Assembly (NCBI GenBank): GCA_028293725.1
Contig: JAQGOE010000312.1
Location: forward strand, 1-64,000
Source: Gammaproteobacteria bacterium
Lineage (GTDB): Bacteria > Pseudomonadota > Gammaproteobacteria > Steroidobacterales > Steroidobacteraceae
DNA: 64,000 bases
Direction: 5' to 3'
The notes under the pieces: model-generated
What the model was told of the DNA's origin: nothing
The model's database searches: none
The model's input: the letters and a program-made list of their open reading frames with translations, nothing else
Translations under genes and position numbers: made by a program
In this document: piece after piece, positions 1 to 8,404 of the stretch
Layout: every line of letters begins with the position of its first letter
Position numbering within the stretch: position 1 is the stretch's first letter

Positions 1-1913
1 TCGCCGTGAATGACGAGCATGGGTGTCTGCCATTTCGACACGTAATCGATCGGATTGAACTTCTCGTAGTTCTCGGGGTGCTCGTACTGTGTGCCGCCGT
101 TCTCCCACTCCATGAACCACAACTCCTCGGTGGAGTAGTACATCATGCGTTGGTCGAACACGCCGTCATGGTTGACGATGCAGCGGAAGCGGTCGGACCA
201 GTTGCCTTGGATCCAGTTCATCATGAAGCCGCCATATGAGGCGCCCAGCGCGCAGGCGTTGCCGCCGTCGAGCCAGTTGTATTTTGCCAGCGCCGCGTCC
301 AGTCCCTTCTTCAGATCGACGAGCGGCTTGCCGCCCCAGTCGCGGCTGATCGAGTCCGTGAACGCCTGCCCGTAACCGGGCGAACCGTGGAAATCGATCA
401 TCACGACCGCGTAGCCGCCCCCCGCGAAGGCCTGCGCGTTCCAGCGGTAGCTCCAGATATTTTGCATGCTCGCTTGCGGACCGCCGTGCACCACGAATGC
501 GATCGGATACTTCTTGCCCGCCTCGAATCCGTACGGCTTCATCACGTACCCATAGACGGTTTCGTCGTTCCAGCCTTTGAAGCTGAACTGCTCGAACTCG
601 CTCATATGGCGACTGCTGAGCAGCGGCTCGTTCACACGCGTGAGTTGCTTCGCGGCGCCGCCGTTTGCCGGTACCAAGTAAAGGTCTTCCGGGCCGCCGA
701 GGCTGGCCAACGCGTAAACGATCCGATCCTTCGCCGCGGAGTAGTCCTCGACCTCACCTGTCCCAACGATCTTCTGCGGCTTGCCCGTCTTCACGTCGAT
801 GGAGTAAAGGGCCGTCTGGCCCAGATCCGACGTGGTCGCCAACAGCGTGCGGCCATCCGGCATGGCGCCCAGGCGAGTGACGGAGCGATCCCACGCTTGT
901 GTCAGAGGGCGGACCGTTCCGGTATGGCCATCCTTCAACATGATATGGAAACGGTCGGCCTCGAAGCCGGGACGATCCATCGCGAGCCACGCCAGGTCGC
1001 CGTTTTTCAGGAACACCGGCTGGGCGTCCCAGGCGGGATTGTTGGCTGTCAGGTTGCTGGGCGCGGCGGAGCCGTCCACAGGGACCTGGAAGAGATCAAA
1101 GTTGGTCGACAGTGGCTCGGTGCGGCCGGCGATGCGAGCGGAGAACACCAACGAGGTGCCGTCCGGACTGAAGCCAAAGTCCTCGTCGCCGCCGAACGGT
1201 TTGGAGGGGACGTCAGCGTCGAGTGATTTCGAGAGATCGACGGGCGTGCCGGCGGTGCCATCTGCACCGATGCGCGCGGCAAATAGGTGGAAACGCGTGT
1301 CATTACTCCACGTATCCCAGTGCCGAATGAACAGCTTGTCGTAAACCCTACCCGTCGCTTTTTCTTTGGCGCGCGCGTCCAACTTGTCTTTGGTGCAGGG
1401 TAAATCGCCGCATTCCGGCAGCACTTCCATGCTGACTGCCAGCAGATCACCGCGCGGCGATACTTTGAGCGCGCCCACGTCGAGCGGGTAGTTCGTTACG
1501 CGTATTGCCTCACCGCCGTCGAGCCGGATACGCCACACCTGCGAGCTGCCGCGGCGCGTCGAGAGGAAGTACAGCGTGCGGCTGTCGGGAGCCCAGCGGG
1601 GACTCGTGTCATTCGCCGGATCCGAAGTGAGACGCTGCGGCTGTGCGTCCTTCTGCGCGAGGTCGAGCAGCCAGAGGTCGGTCCGGCCTTTGTTGGCATC
1701 CATGTCGGTCTCGCGCAGGACGTACGCGACATATCGACCGTCAGGGGAAACTTCCGGATCCGAGAGGCGCTTCAGACGCACGAGGTCGTCGACGGTGAAC
1801 GCCTGAGAGTTTCCTTGCGCGGCCGCGCTTTCAACAATTCCCGAAGTCGTTGCGAGAAGCAGCGACAGAGAGAGGATCACGCGCGTTCCAGACGACGGTT
1901 TTTCGAAGGACAT
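1..1913 (-). CDS. S9 family peptidase (prolyl oligopeptidase type), exported, cut by left edge
   Basis: Serine peptidase of the S9 (dipeptidyl aminopeptidase/acylaminoacyl peptidase) type, which trims peptides, probably in the periplasm. At least 637 residues are visible and the C-terminus lies beyond the window. An N-terminal hydrophobic segment ending in SAAAQ around residue 31 looks like a signal peptide. WD/beta-propeller repeats follow (for example DPEVSPDGRYVAYV and SPRWAPDSRTLYFLS). The nucleophile motif GASYGGF places the catalytic serine at residue 559. The strand leading to the catalytic Asp (TPMLVIHG) is the last thing seen, so Asp and His are off-window. The ATG at 1913 has GGAG six bases upstream. 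The family call is firm; the substrate is not known. Confidence 0.9.
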   Translation of the reverse strand, partial: MSFEKPSSGTRVILSLSLLLATTSGIVESAAAQGNSQAFTVDDLVRLKRLSDPEVSPDGRYVAYVLRETDMDANKGRTDLWLLDLAQKDAQPQRLTSDPANDTSPRWAPDSRTLYFLSTRRGSSQVWRIRLDGGEAIRVTNYPLDVGALKVSPRGDLLAVSMEVLPECGDLPCTKDKLDARAKEKATGRVYDKLFIRHWDTWSNDTRFHLFAARIGADGTAGTPVDLSKSLDADVPSKPFGGDEDFGFSPDGTSLVFSARIAGRTEPLSTNFDLFQVPVDGSAAPSNLTANNPAWDAQPVFLKNGDLAWLAMDRPGFEADRFHIMLKDGHTGTVRPLTQAWDRSVTRLGAMPDGRTLLATTSDLGQTALYSIDVKTGKPQKIVGTGEVEDYSAAKDRIVYALASLGGPEDLYLVPANGGAAKQLTRVNEPLLSSRHMSEFEQFSFKGWNDETVYGYVMKPYGFEAGKKYPIAFVVHGGPQASMQNIWSYRWNAQAFAGGGYAVVMIDFHGSPGYGQAFTDSISRDWGGKPLVDLKKGLDAALAKYNWLDGGNACALGASYGGFMMNWIQGNWSDRFRCIVNHDGVFDQRMMYYSTEELWFMEWENGGTQYEHPENYEKFNPIDYVSKWQTPMLVIHG

Positions 1914-1920
1914 TGACGGC

Positions 1921-2046
1921 TCCGTGCACGACGATCCGCCATTATATAGTCCCGCGCCTGCGCCGCCTTCAGGAGCCACTGCGTTCCGTGCACGACGATC
2001 CGCCGTGATATCGCCACGAGCTGCGCCGTCTTCAGCAGCTACCGCG
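1921..2046. repeat. Imperfect ~64-bp tandem duplication upstream of the S9 peptidase gene
   Basis: The 20-base block starting TCCGTGCACGACGATCC occurs at 1921 and again, identically, at 1985. The sequence after each copy is recognisably related (both contain GCTGCGCCG/GCCTGCGCCG followed by CTTCAG), with small changes. The unit is about 64 bp in two copies. It lies just upstream of the peptidase start, in the only non-coding part between that gene and the GST gene, so it could duplicate promoter or operator sequence. The rest of this 215-bp gap shows no gene. Confidence 0.7.
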
Positions 2047-2128
2047 CTCAGACCGCGTCGTCGGCACGGCCGCTGCCCCACGGCTTGCCCCTCAGGCTTC
2101 CACCCTGGCATTCCAGCTGGCGACTTTT

Positions 2129-2782
2129 TCAGCCGATGTCGCTACCCGCGATCTTCCAGGGCTCTTTCGCCCCCGCCTGCATCCATTCCTGCATCGGCGG
2201 GTCTTCGATGACCGTCGCCATGTATGCGCGCGTGTTGTCAGAAAACCCTTCCCCGTAGGTGTTGAAGCGCAGCACCACCGGCGCGAACATCGCATCCGCG
2301 ACCGAGTACTCGCCGAACAACCACGGGCCGCCGCTCGCGCCAAACCTGCTGCGGCACTCGCTCCAGATCTTCTCGACTCGCTCAACGTCGGCCTGGACAC
2401 GCGGGGTGATCGGTACGCGGCGGTTACGCGCGCGCGAGTTCATCGGCCACGCATTGCGCAATTCGAAAAACCCCGCATGCATTTCCGCGCAGATGGAGCG
2501 TGCCATCCCGCGCGCCTCGAGATTCTTCGGCCACCCTCGTCCCGCCAGCTCGGCCACGTGCTCGCAGATCGCGAGAGACTCCCATACGCGCAACCCGCTC
2601 TGATGGAGCACGGGTACCTTCCCGCCCGGACAGTGCTTATCGAGCTCCTCCCGGGCCCCGGGCTGGTACAGCGGGATGAGCAGTTCCTGGAATTCGAGCC
2701 CCAGGTGCTTCATCAAGATCCACGGCCGCAAGGACCAGGAGGAATAGTTCTTGTTGCCGATGACGAGAGTGAGATCCGACAT
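2129..2782 (-). CDS. Glutathione S-transferase family protein
   Basis: A 217-residue cytoplasmic GST-like protein. The N-terminal thioredoxin-like domain starts SDLTLVIGNKNYSSWSLRPW; the Ser-Ser/Trp motif sits where GSTs activate the glutathione thiol. GGKVPVL follows, with the cis-proline, and then WESLAICEHVAE, which contacts the gamma-glutamyl group. The C-terminal half is the helical GST domain. The ATG at 2782 is preceded by AAGGT at good spacing. It is transcribed toward the S9 peptidase gene, 215 bp away, so a shared transcript is possible but unproven. The family is clear. The substrate (conjugation, peroxide reduction or isomerisation) cannot be told from sequence. Confidence 0.9.
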   Translation of the reverse strand: MSDLTLVIGNKNYSSWSLRPWILMKHLGLEFQELLIPLYQPGAREELDKHCPGGKVPVLHQSGLRVWESLAICEHVAELAGRGWPKNLEARGMARSICAEMHAGFFELRNAWPMNSRARNRRVPITPRVQADVERVEKIWSECRSRFGASGGPWLFGEYSVADAMFAPVVLRFNTYGEGFSDNTRAYMATVIEDPPMQEWMQAGAKEPWKIAGSDIG

Positions 2783-2915
2783 GCTGGTAACCTTGCTCTA
2801 ATGACCGAAAGTCGTCCGGGCCGCGGAGGCTCGGGCGCTTCCGCCGAGCGTGTCCAGAGCGAATTCGCACATGGTACAGCCCTGTTTGCCCCGCTGAAGT
2901 CCGAGGCCCTACCCG

Positions 2916-3605
2916 ATGCTCGATAATGTCCGCGCCGTAGCGTTCGATCTCGATAATACCCTGTGGGATATCGCCCCGGTGATCGAGCGTGCGGAAGCGC
3001 GCCTGCAAGAGTGGATGCACGAGCATTGCCCGCGGATCCCTGAGAGTGTGTCGCTCGCGGACATGCGCGCCGCCCGTGAGCTTCTCGCCCGCGAAGAGCC
3101 TCATAACGCTCACGATTTTAGTTACTTGCGGATGACCGCTTTGGCCCGCCACGCGCGCGAGTGCGGCTATGACGAAGAGGTCGCGCAACGTGCGTTCGAC
3201 GTGTTCTTTGCCGCCCGTAACGAGCTCGATCTATTCGCCGATGTCCGACCTTCGTTGGAGCGACTCCGGCCCCGCTACCTGCTCGCCACCTTCAGCAACG
3301 GCAACGCCGACCTCGCGCGCATCGGCCTGTCGGAATTCTTCGTGCTGTCCCTGAACGCTCGGCAACTCGGCGTAGGGAAGCCTCATCCCCTGTGCTTCGA
3401 ACGCCTCGCTGAGGAGTTACGGGTCGCTCGCGACGAAATCCTCTACGTCGGCGACGACCCGGCGCTCGACGTCGAAGCCGCTCGTGCGGCGGGCTTGCGT
3501 ACCGCCTGGGTAAATCGATTCGACCACCCGTGGCCGGACACCATCGCGCCCGCCGACATTGTCGTCACGAATTGCACCCAGCTAGCCGAATCCCTCGGCG
3601 TCTAA
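2916..3605 (+). CDS. HAD superfamily phosphatase, YigB-like
   Basis: A 229-residue haloacid-dehalogenase-type phosphatase with all four HAD motifs: DLDNT at residues 11-15 (nucleophile and acid/base Asp), FSNG (motif II), GVGKPHP with the motif III lysine, and GDDPALD (motif IV, Mg binding). The alpha-helical cap between motifs I and II makes it a C1-capped member, resembling YigB, which acts on FMN and other small phosphates. The start ATG has GAGG nine bases upstream. It is divergent from the GST gene, with a 133-bp gap between them. The exact substrate is not inferable. Confidence 0.88.
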   Translation: MLDNVRAVAFDLDNTLWDIAPVIERAEARLQEWMHEHCPRIPESVSLADMRAARELLAREEPHNAHDFSYLRMTALARHARECGYDEEVAQRAFDVFFAARNELDLFADVRPSLERLRPRYLLATFSNGNADLARIGLSEFFVLSLNARQLGVGKPHPLCFERLAEELRVARDEILYVGDDPALDVEAARAAGLRTAWVNRFDHPWPDTIAPADIVVTNCTQLAESLGV

Positions 3606-3644
3606 CGAGGCGCCTCGGATGGAGGCATCTCAGACCGCGGCGCC

Positions 3645-4994
3645 TCAGACGGGAAGCGCTTCGCCGCGAGTCTCGACGATGAGAAAGGGGGCGCTAATGG
3701 CCGCGGCGAGCGGGATGATTCCGATCCAGAACAACGTGTGAATGATCACCGCGCTCGAGCCTCCTGCCGAGGCCGAGATGGTTCCCACCACGAACGGTCC
3801 CGCGGCGGCGAATACGCGACCAATGTTGTAGCAGAGCCCCGCCCCCGTAGCGCGTAGTCGTGTCGGGAACAGTTCCGGGAGATAGAACGGGAAAGTCCCA
3901 AAGACTCCGTAGACCCCGGCCCCGACGGCATACAACATCAGCAACCGGGCTTGGGGCTCGAGCTCCAGCCCAAACGTCGAGAATAGGGCGCCCGCCGCGA
4001 ATAGAAAGTACACGACGAACATGCGTCTGCGACCGAGCAATCGCGCGAGCGGTATGGCGGCAAGCGCGCCGAGGAGTCCGCCGATGTTGAACGCGTTGGA
4101 GGCTTTGGCTTTCCACGCCTCCACCAGAAGTCGCGTGGCGGCGGACGTCAGTTGCATCTGGGACGCGTGCTCGGTGGCGAGAGTCCCGCCGAGAATGGGT
4201 AGGAACGCGTTACATGCCCACCAACTCAGGACCGCGGTGACCGCAACCAGAATCCCGCTGACCGTCCTCTTTATCAGGTCCGGTCGGAATAACTCGCGGG
4301 GCGCGGGCCGTGTTGCCTTCGCAAGGCCGGGCGTCCATTGCTCGCTTTCGCGTATGAAGACGCGAACGACGAACGCCATGACCACCGGGACGAGGCCCGC
4401 GAGGAACACATAGCGCCACGAGGTTTCGGGCGACCCGGCGAACCAGACGCCGGCAACCTGGTAGTTCACGAAGCTTGCCAATACGAGGCCGAGAGGGGAC
4501 GACGTCTGCAGAATCACGCCAGCTTCAACTCGCCGGCTTTCAGGCACGGCCTCGGCCACGAGCGCCGCTCCGATGCCCCACTCACCACCAATTCCGAGAC
4601 TGGCGATCGCCCGGAAGATAATCAATTCCCAGATGTTTGTTGCGAATGCACACAACGCAGTCCCGACGGCGTAGATCGCTATGGTGGCGAACAGTGCTCG
4701 CTTACGCCCGATGCGATCTGCGACCCACCCAAATAACACACCCCCTACCGCCCAACCGACCAGCAAAATGGACGTGATCGCGCCCGTCCAGAACACCGTG
4801 GCCGCCCGCGCTTCCGGAGAGCCGAACGGTATGTGCAGCAGAACGGGCACACAGTTGGGAGCGACGAAATTGAAGAGGAGGGCGTCGAAGACGTCGAAGC
4901 CCCATCCCGCCCACCCTGCGGCGATGACCAGCCAGTGATAGCCGGAGAAGCCCAGCAAAGTGGCGCGGTTCGCAGTTTGGAGCGCTTGAGCCAT
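3645..4994 (-). CDS. MFS transporter
   Basis: Inner-membrane major facilitator superfamily protein, about 449 residues with around 12 membrane helices. The signature loop between TM2 and TM3 (GWVADRIGRKRALF) is intact, and an IGGEWGIG segment in TM5 is typical of the sugar/organic-acid porter branches. The charged residues in WGFDVFDALLF (TM1) resemble proton-coupled carboxylate or aromatic-acid symporters. I prefer the ATG at 4994 because the in-frame extension back to 5060 adds about 22 polar residues without family character. The substrate is unknown. The 3' end converges on the HAD phosphatase gene, 39 bp away. Confidence 0.88.
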   Translation of the reverse strand: MAQALQTANRATLLGFSGYHWLVIAAGWAGWGFDVFDALLFNFVAPNCVPVLLHIPFGSPEARAATVFWTGAITSILLVGWAVGGVLFGWVADRIGRKRALFATIAIYAVGTALCAFATNIWELIIFRAIASLGIGGEWGIGAALVAEAVPESRRVEAGVILQTSSPLGLVLASFVNYQVAGVWFAGSPETSWRYVFLAGLVPVVMAFVVRVFIRESEQWTPGLAKATRPAPRELFRPDLIKRTVSGILVAVTAVLSWWACNAFLPILGGTLATEHASQMQLTSAATRLLVEAWKAKASNAFNIGGLLGALAAIPLARLLGRRRMFVVYFLFAAGALFSTFGLELEPQARLLMLYAVGAGVYGVFGTFPFYLPELFPTRLRATGAGLCYNIGRVFAAAGPFVVGTISASAGGSSAVIIHTLFWIGIIPLAAAISAPFLIVETRGEALPV

Positions 4995-5123
4995 GTGTGT
5001 TAGCAGTCTACCGGTTCCGCTGCTAATCATGAAACATGGCTTTAGCCCCCAAATTTTCAAACATGAGTAAATTTCGCTCGTGTTCGGTGCGGTCCATCAC
5101 GCAAATAGGGGACATATCGCGCT

Positions 5124-5151
5124 GAACTTTCAGCCGACTACGCCGTTCTAG
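5124..5151 (+). promoter_or_regulatory. Possible ECF sigma (RpoE-like) promoter
   Basis: GAACTT at 5124-5129 and TCTAG at 5147-5151 are 17 bases apart. This resembles the GAACTT / TCTGA-TCTAA elements of envelope-stress sigma factors. It lies 47 bp upstream of the ATG at 5198 and 36 bp before a strong ribosome site. Only the short motifs support it; a sigma-70 element (TAGTAT at 5149) overlaps and is an alternative. Confidence 0.3.
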
Positions 5152-5197
5152 TATTAGAGGGGCTTGTGTGACAGGCTCCTGGAGGAGGTTCTTAACC

Positions 5198-5827
5198 ATG
5201 CACGAAGGTCAAGCCTCGAAACGCGTACTGCCGGTCGCGAATCTGCGGGAGTTCTTCAAGGACGCGCTCCATGGCGCGCTCGAGAAGAGGCAACTCTCCG
5301 TTGAGGATCAGACCGAGCATTACGTCGTCAATCTGCTCACGTTGTTCTCACGCTCCGAGGCGCTCTATGACACTACGTCAGAGGGCACGCGCCTTAAACC
5401 CCTTGTGGTCATGCTCTCCGAGGCTCTGGAGGCACGCTCCACGGGGGATCGCAACCGCGGCTTGCAACGTTTGGGTGATGTCTCGCTCTTCATCGCGGGA
5501 TTCTTCGCACAGAGCTTTGCGCGCAAGCTGGTCGACATCGACTATCACATCGCCATGGGCGGTCGCGCCTATGCTTCCCTCGCCGACACGATGTCCCGAG
5601 GCAAATCGCGAGTTCTCGGCCAGGTGTTCAACGAGCTGTCGCAGAACTTCCAACCGATGGTCGATGCGTTGAACGAAGTCAGCGAGACCTCTTACTCCCA
5701 CTCGGACAAGGACATTCTGCGGCTGTACGAGATCTGGCTGAAGACCGGTAGCCGGCGCTCCTACGACATCCTGAAGCGTCTCGGCGTGGAGCCCACCGCC
5801 GCCGGTGGCACCGCGTTCTCCCACTAA
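5198..5827 (+). CDS. Conserved-looking protein of unknown function, first of a two-gene operon
   Basis: A 209-residue, largely helical soluble protein that I do not recognise. It has no signal peptide, membrane segment or known catalytic motif. Sequence landmarks are NLREFFKDALHGALEKR near the start, a hydrophobic central stretch LGDVSLFIAGFFAQSF, and LVDIDYHIAMGGRAYASLAD. The ATG at 5198 is chosen over a GTG at 5168 because GGAGGAGG at 5181-5188 sits nine bases before it. The stop is four bases before the next gene, so the two are surely co-transcribed. High-GC codon use matches the neighbours, with no sign of recent transfer. Confidence 0.75.
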   Translation: MHEGQASKRVLPVANLREFFKDALHGALEKRQLSVEDQTEHYVVNLLTLFSRSEALYDTTSEGTRLKPLVVMLSEALEARSTGDRNRGLQRLGDVSLFIAGFFAQSFARKLVDIDYHIAMGGRAYASLADTMSRGKSRVLGQVFNELSQNFQPMVDALNEVSETSYSHSDKDILRLYEIWLKTGSRRSYDILKRLGVEPTAAGGTAFSH

Positions 5828-5831
5828 CAGT

Positions 5832-6494
5832 ATGTTACTGACCCGGCTCCAGGACCTGATCAGCGGCATCTACGATGTGAGCATCTCTCACGACGTGTAT
5901 GACTTCCTGGTAACCGATCGCGGCCGCCTGCCCGCCGCGGCCCGCTCCGGTGAGGCGGATGAGGAACTACTCGTCTCTGAGTCGGCCGGTGAGAGCGACG
6001 GCGAAGTTGGCGTGTCGCTTTATCTAGATCCGGAGCTGCTGAAGCGATTGGCCATCGCGGATCCGATGGTCCGGCTGCACGACGGTAACGTCGCGGATTA
6101 CTGGACCGCGCTCGAAGGCGTGAGCCACTTTCTCTACCTCGCCTGGAACGCCGGCCATGACCGGCCAGTGTCTTTGCTCGAGCTCGAAATGCAGGCCGAG
6201 ATCGACAAGTACGTGGCGAGCTACTGGCTCATGCGGGAGCAACTGCCGGGACGTTTCCCAGCCGAACTGCTGAGTTTGTTATTCGAGCGCACGCGGATCG
6301 ACTCGCGCCTGGCTCGCGGCCGAGAGAACCTCTATCGCGATGCCAGCCGCTATGCCGAGAAGTTCTGCCGCCGCCTCGAGCACTCGCTACGCGGCGCCCG
6401 CGGGGACTCCAGCGGCGAAGTACTCGCGGAGCTGCGTCGGTTTTACCGCCTTACGAATACGCGCAAGATGGCGCATATTCAAAGGTCTGAATAG
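5832..6494 (+). CDS. Conserved-looking protein of unknown function, second of a two-gene operon
   Basis: A 220-residue soluble protein that I do not recognise. An acidic low-complexity segment (about residues 38-55, GEADEELLVSESAGESDGE) is followed by a helical domain with VSHFLYLAWNAGHDRPVSLLELEMQAEIDKY-type content. It ends in a basic helical C-terminus rich in Arg and Tyr (YRDASRYAEKFCRRLEHSLRG). It starts four bases after the stop of the preceding gene. A GTG 27 bases upstream would overlap that gene and is less likely. The tight pairing suggests the two products act together, perhaps as a complex; the function is unknown. Confidence 0.72.
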   Translation: MLLTRLQDLISGIYDVSISHDVYDFLVTDRGRLPAAARSGEADEELLVSESAGESDGEVGVSLYLDPELLKRLAIADPMVRLHDGNVADYWTALEGVSHFLYLAWNAGHDRPVSLLELEMQAEIDKYVASYWLMREQLPGRFPAELLSLLFERTRIDSRLARGRENLYRDASRYAEKFCRRLEHSLRGARGDSSGEVLAELRRFYRLTNTRKMAHIQRSE

Positions 6495-6573
6495 GCAGGG
6501 TGGGTGTGCCACCGCATGCATCGGCGGCGGACGTTGGATCGCTTCAACACGAGATGCCGCCCCCGCGCAGAAT

Positions 6574-6948
6574 TTACTCCACTTCGCCCCGGCGCTTACG
6601 CTCTTCCAGGTCGCGCATCAACTTGATCCACTCCGACAGCTTGCGCAGGTCCTTTCGAGGCCCGCCTGCCGCTGTCTTCTTCTGCTCGGGCGCCGTCGCG
6701 CAAGCATAGGGATCAAAAGTCCGCGGCGCTTTCTGAATCGCCAGCCCGTGCGACTCGGATTCGATTTCCAGCACCGGCCTGCGGTAATCCGCTGGCGCGT
6801 CCCACCAGTCGAGTGTCGCGTTGCCGCGCTCGTCATGAACGATTCTGCCGATCCGCCGGCGCTCGTTATTGCCTGTCGTCTGGCCCGTCATCTGCCCCGC
6901 AGTCTCGTGACGGCCGCCGTCGAACGATTTTTTTCTTGATGTTTCCAT
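6574..6948 (-). CDS. Small hypothetical protein
   Basis: About 124 residues, highly polar, with no signal peptide or membrane helix. The middle contains IGRIVHDERGNATLDWWDAPADYRRPVLEI, which has the character of a folded beta segment. A basic helical tail follows (RKDLRKLSEWIKLMRDLEERKRRGEVE). The ATG at 6948 is chosen; a frame extending to 7032 adds 28 residues of unlikely composition. It converges on the two-gene operon, with 79 bp between stops. I do not recognise the family and infer no function. Confidence 0.6.
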   Translation of the reverse strand: METSRKKSFDGGRHETAGQMTGQTTGNNERRRIGRIVHDERGNATLDWWDAPADYRRPVLEIESESHGLAIQKAPRTFDPYACATAPEQKKTAAGGPRKDLRKLSEWIKLMRDLEERKRRGEVE

Positions 6949-7085
6949 GGAATATGTTGAGTAGCTTGTCGCTCCTTTCCGACAGACATACGGTAGCTGC
7001 GCCATTGTCTCCGGTTCTGCGAAGCACGTCACGAAATGTCAGGACATGACTCAACACGGCAGAAGTTATGTCAAGAGGAGGCGCA

Positions 7086-7667
7086 TTAAGGCAACTTCGC
7101 GGGGTTGCACCCTGCAAGGGGGTTGCACCCTGCAAGGGCCTTCTGCGTCGCGCGGACATGTTGTGCGCGCATGAGTCCGATGGCGGTCTTGCCATCGCGG
7201 ATCTTGCCACTCACTGCCCACTCATACGCTTCCGCGAACGGCATCCAGTGAACCTCGATGACCTCGGCGTTCTCCAGAGCTGCCACCGCAGGCTCGATTC
7301 CCGTCGCGAGGTATAGATGCAGGACCTCGGTGAAGATCCCGGGCGAGCTGAAGTAACTTTCCAGGCTCTCCCAATGCTGGGCACTAACACCCGCCTCCTC
7401 GACGAGCTCACGTTGCGCGGTGATGAGAGGCGGCTCATTGGGCTCGAGCTTCCCCGCGGGGAGTTCCCAGATCCAGCCATCCGCCACGTAACGATATTGC
7501 CGCAGCAGGCACACTCGCTCCTGCGCGTCGACGGCCACCACCGCGGCGCCTCCTGGATGATGGACGACCTCCAGCTCGGCCCGATACCCATTCGGCAGCA
7601 CGACCTCGTCGGTGGTGACCGTAATAATGCGGCCGCGGAACTGGAGAGTTTGTTTTTCAGGTTTCAT
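7086..7667 (-). CDS. NUDIX hydrolase, ADP-ribose pyrophosphatase-like
   Basis: A 193-residue NUDIX enzyme. The Nudix box G-x5-E-x7-REL-x-EEAGV spans residues 72-94 with every metal-binding glutamate present. RQYRYVADGWIWELPAG ahead of it is the usual lead-in for ADP-ribose/nucleoside-diphosphate-sugar pyrophosphatases (NudF/ADPRase type), which split ADP-ribose to AMP and ribose phosphate. The last 16 residues are a duplicated hexapeptide (LAGCNP twice, then AKLP) produced by an 18-bp tandem repeat. The gene is divergent from the P-loop protein gene. Confidence 0.9.
   Translation of the reverse strand: MKPEKQTLQFRGRIITVTTDEVVLPNGYRAELEVVHHPGGAAVVAVDAQERVCLLRQYRYVADGWIWELPAGKLEPNEPPLITAQRELVEEAGVSAQHWESLESYFSSPGIFTEVLHLYLATGIEPAVAALENAEVIEVHWMPFAEAYEWAVSGKIRDGKTAIGLMRAQHVRATQKALAGCNPLAGCNPAKLP
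7103..7138. repeat. Perfect 18-bp tandem duplication inside the NUDIX gene 3' end
   Basis: GGTTGCACCCTGCAAGGG is present at 7103-7120 and again immediately at 7121-7138 with no mismatch. Being 18 bp, it keeps the frame and adds six residues (LAGCNP) to the enzyme's C-terminus. Perfect identity suggests a recent slippage or duplication event. Confidence 0.9.
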
Positions 7668-7730
7668 GGGGTGAGCGTTGGCGCCGAGCCTGATGTGGCA
7701 CGAGGTCTAAAGAGTGGCACACTCACCCAG

Positions 7731-8333
7731 GTGCGCCAAGCTCACCTCATTCTAATCTCGGGCCTCCCCGGTACGGGCAAGTCCACGCTGGCTCGCGCAC
7801 TCGCGCTGCACTTCGGCGTGCCTCTAATTTGCAAGGACACCATCAAAGAGCCTTTTCTCGATGGGATCGGCGCGGCCGATCGCGCCGAGTCGCGGCGCTT
7901 GAGCGATGCGAGCTTCGCGGTGATGTTTGCCCTGGCGCGCGACTGCCTCCAAGCCAGGGTCGATCTCATTCTCGAAGGGAACTTCAGGCCGGGTCAGCAC
8001 GAGACGGAACTGCTAAACGCGATTCCACCCGTCGCCGAAAGCGTGCACGTCACGCAGGTGCTTTGCCGTGCGAGTGAGCCTGTGCGAATCGCACGTCTCA
8101 CGGCAAGGGCCGCCGACCCCGCGCGTCACGCAGGCCACCGCGACGCCGACCTTGCCATCGACCAATCGCCCCCGCCGGTGGATTTCCTCGCGCTGCCAGG
8201 TGAGCGATTTGTGTTTGATAGCGACGCTGAGACCACGCAGATGCGGTCGCTACTCGAGGCCATAGAGCAACAGCGCCGCGTTCGTTTGCACCCGCCACGA
8301 GGCGCGACGCCGACGAGCCCCGGACCGAGATGA
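7731..8333 (+). CDS. P-loop ATP-binding protein (AAA/predicted kinase type)
   Basis: About 200 residues. The Walker A motif GLPGTGKST lies at the N-terminus, CKDTIKEPF follows in the position of the acidic/substrate segment, and DLILEGNF is a Walker B-like strand. This is the layout of the small predicted kinases related to zeta-toxin and chloramphenicol-phosphotransferase folds, which phosphorylate small molecules or nucleotides. The GTG at 7731 puts the P-loop near residue 12. A GTG at 7671 is an alternative giving 20 more residues. No clear ribosome site was seen for either. The gene ends just before the M16 peptidase leader, with which it may be co-transcribed. The substrate is unknown. 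Confidence 0.72.
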   Translation: MRQAHLILISGLPGTGKSTLARALALHFGVPLICKDTIKEPFLDGIGAADRAESRRLSDASFAVMFALARDCLQARVDLILEGNFRPGQHETELLNAIPPVAESVHVTQVLCRASEPVRIARLTARAADPARHAGHRDADLAIDQSPPPVDFLALPGERFVFDSDAETTQMRSLLEAIEQQRRVRLHPPRGATPTSPGPR

Positions 8334-8404
8334 GGCGCTGCGGTACAGCGTCGACCCGAGTATCCTCGCCGCCTGCGCCCGTCGCCACCACCAAGGACAT
8401 CTCG

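Noticed and set aside
387..1226. A 279-codon plus-strand frame with several overlapping companions in the first 2 kb
   Set aside because: It lies entirely over the S9 peptidase on the minus strand, whose propeller and serine motifs are clear; the plus-strand frame has no recognisable domain and is Ala/Arg-biased as expected of an antisense shadow.
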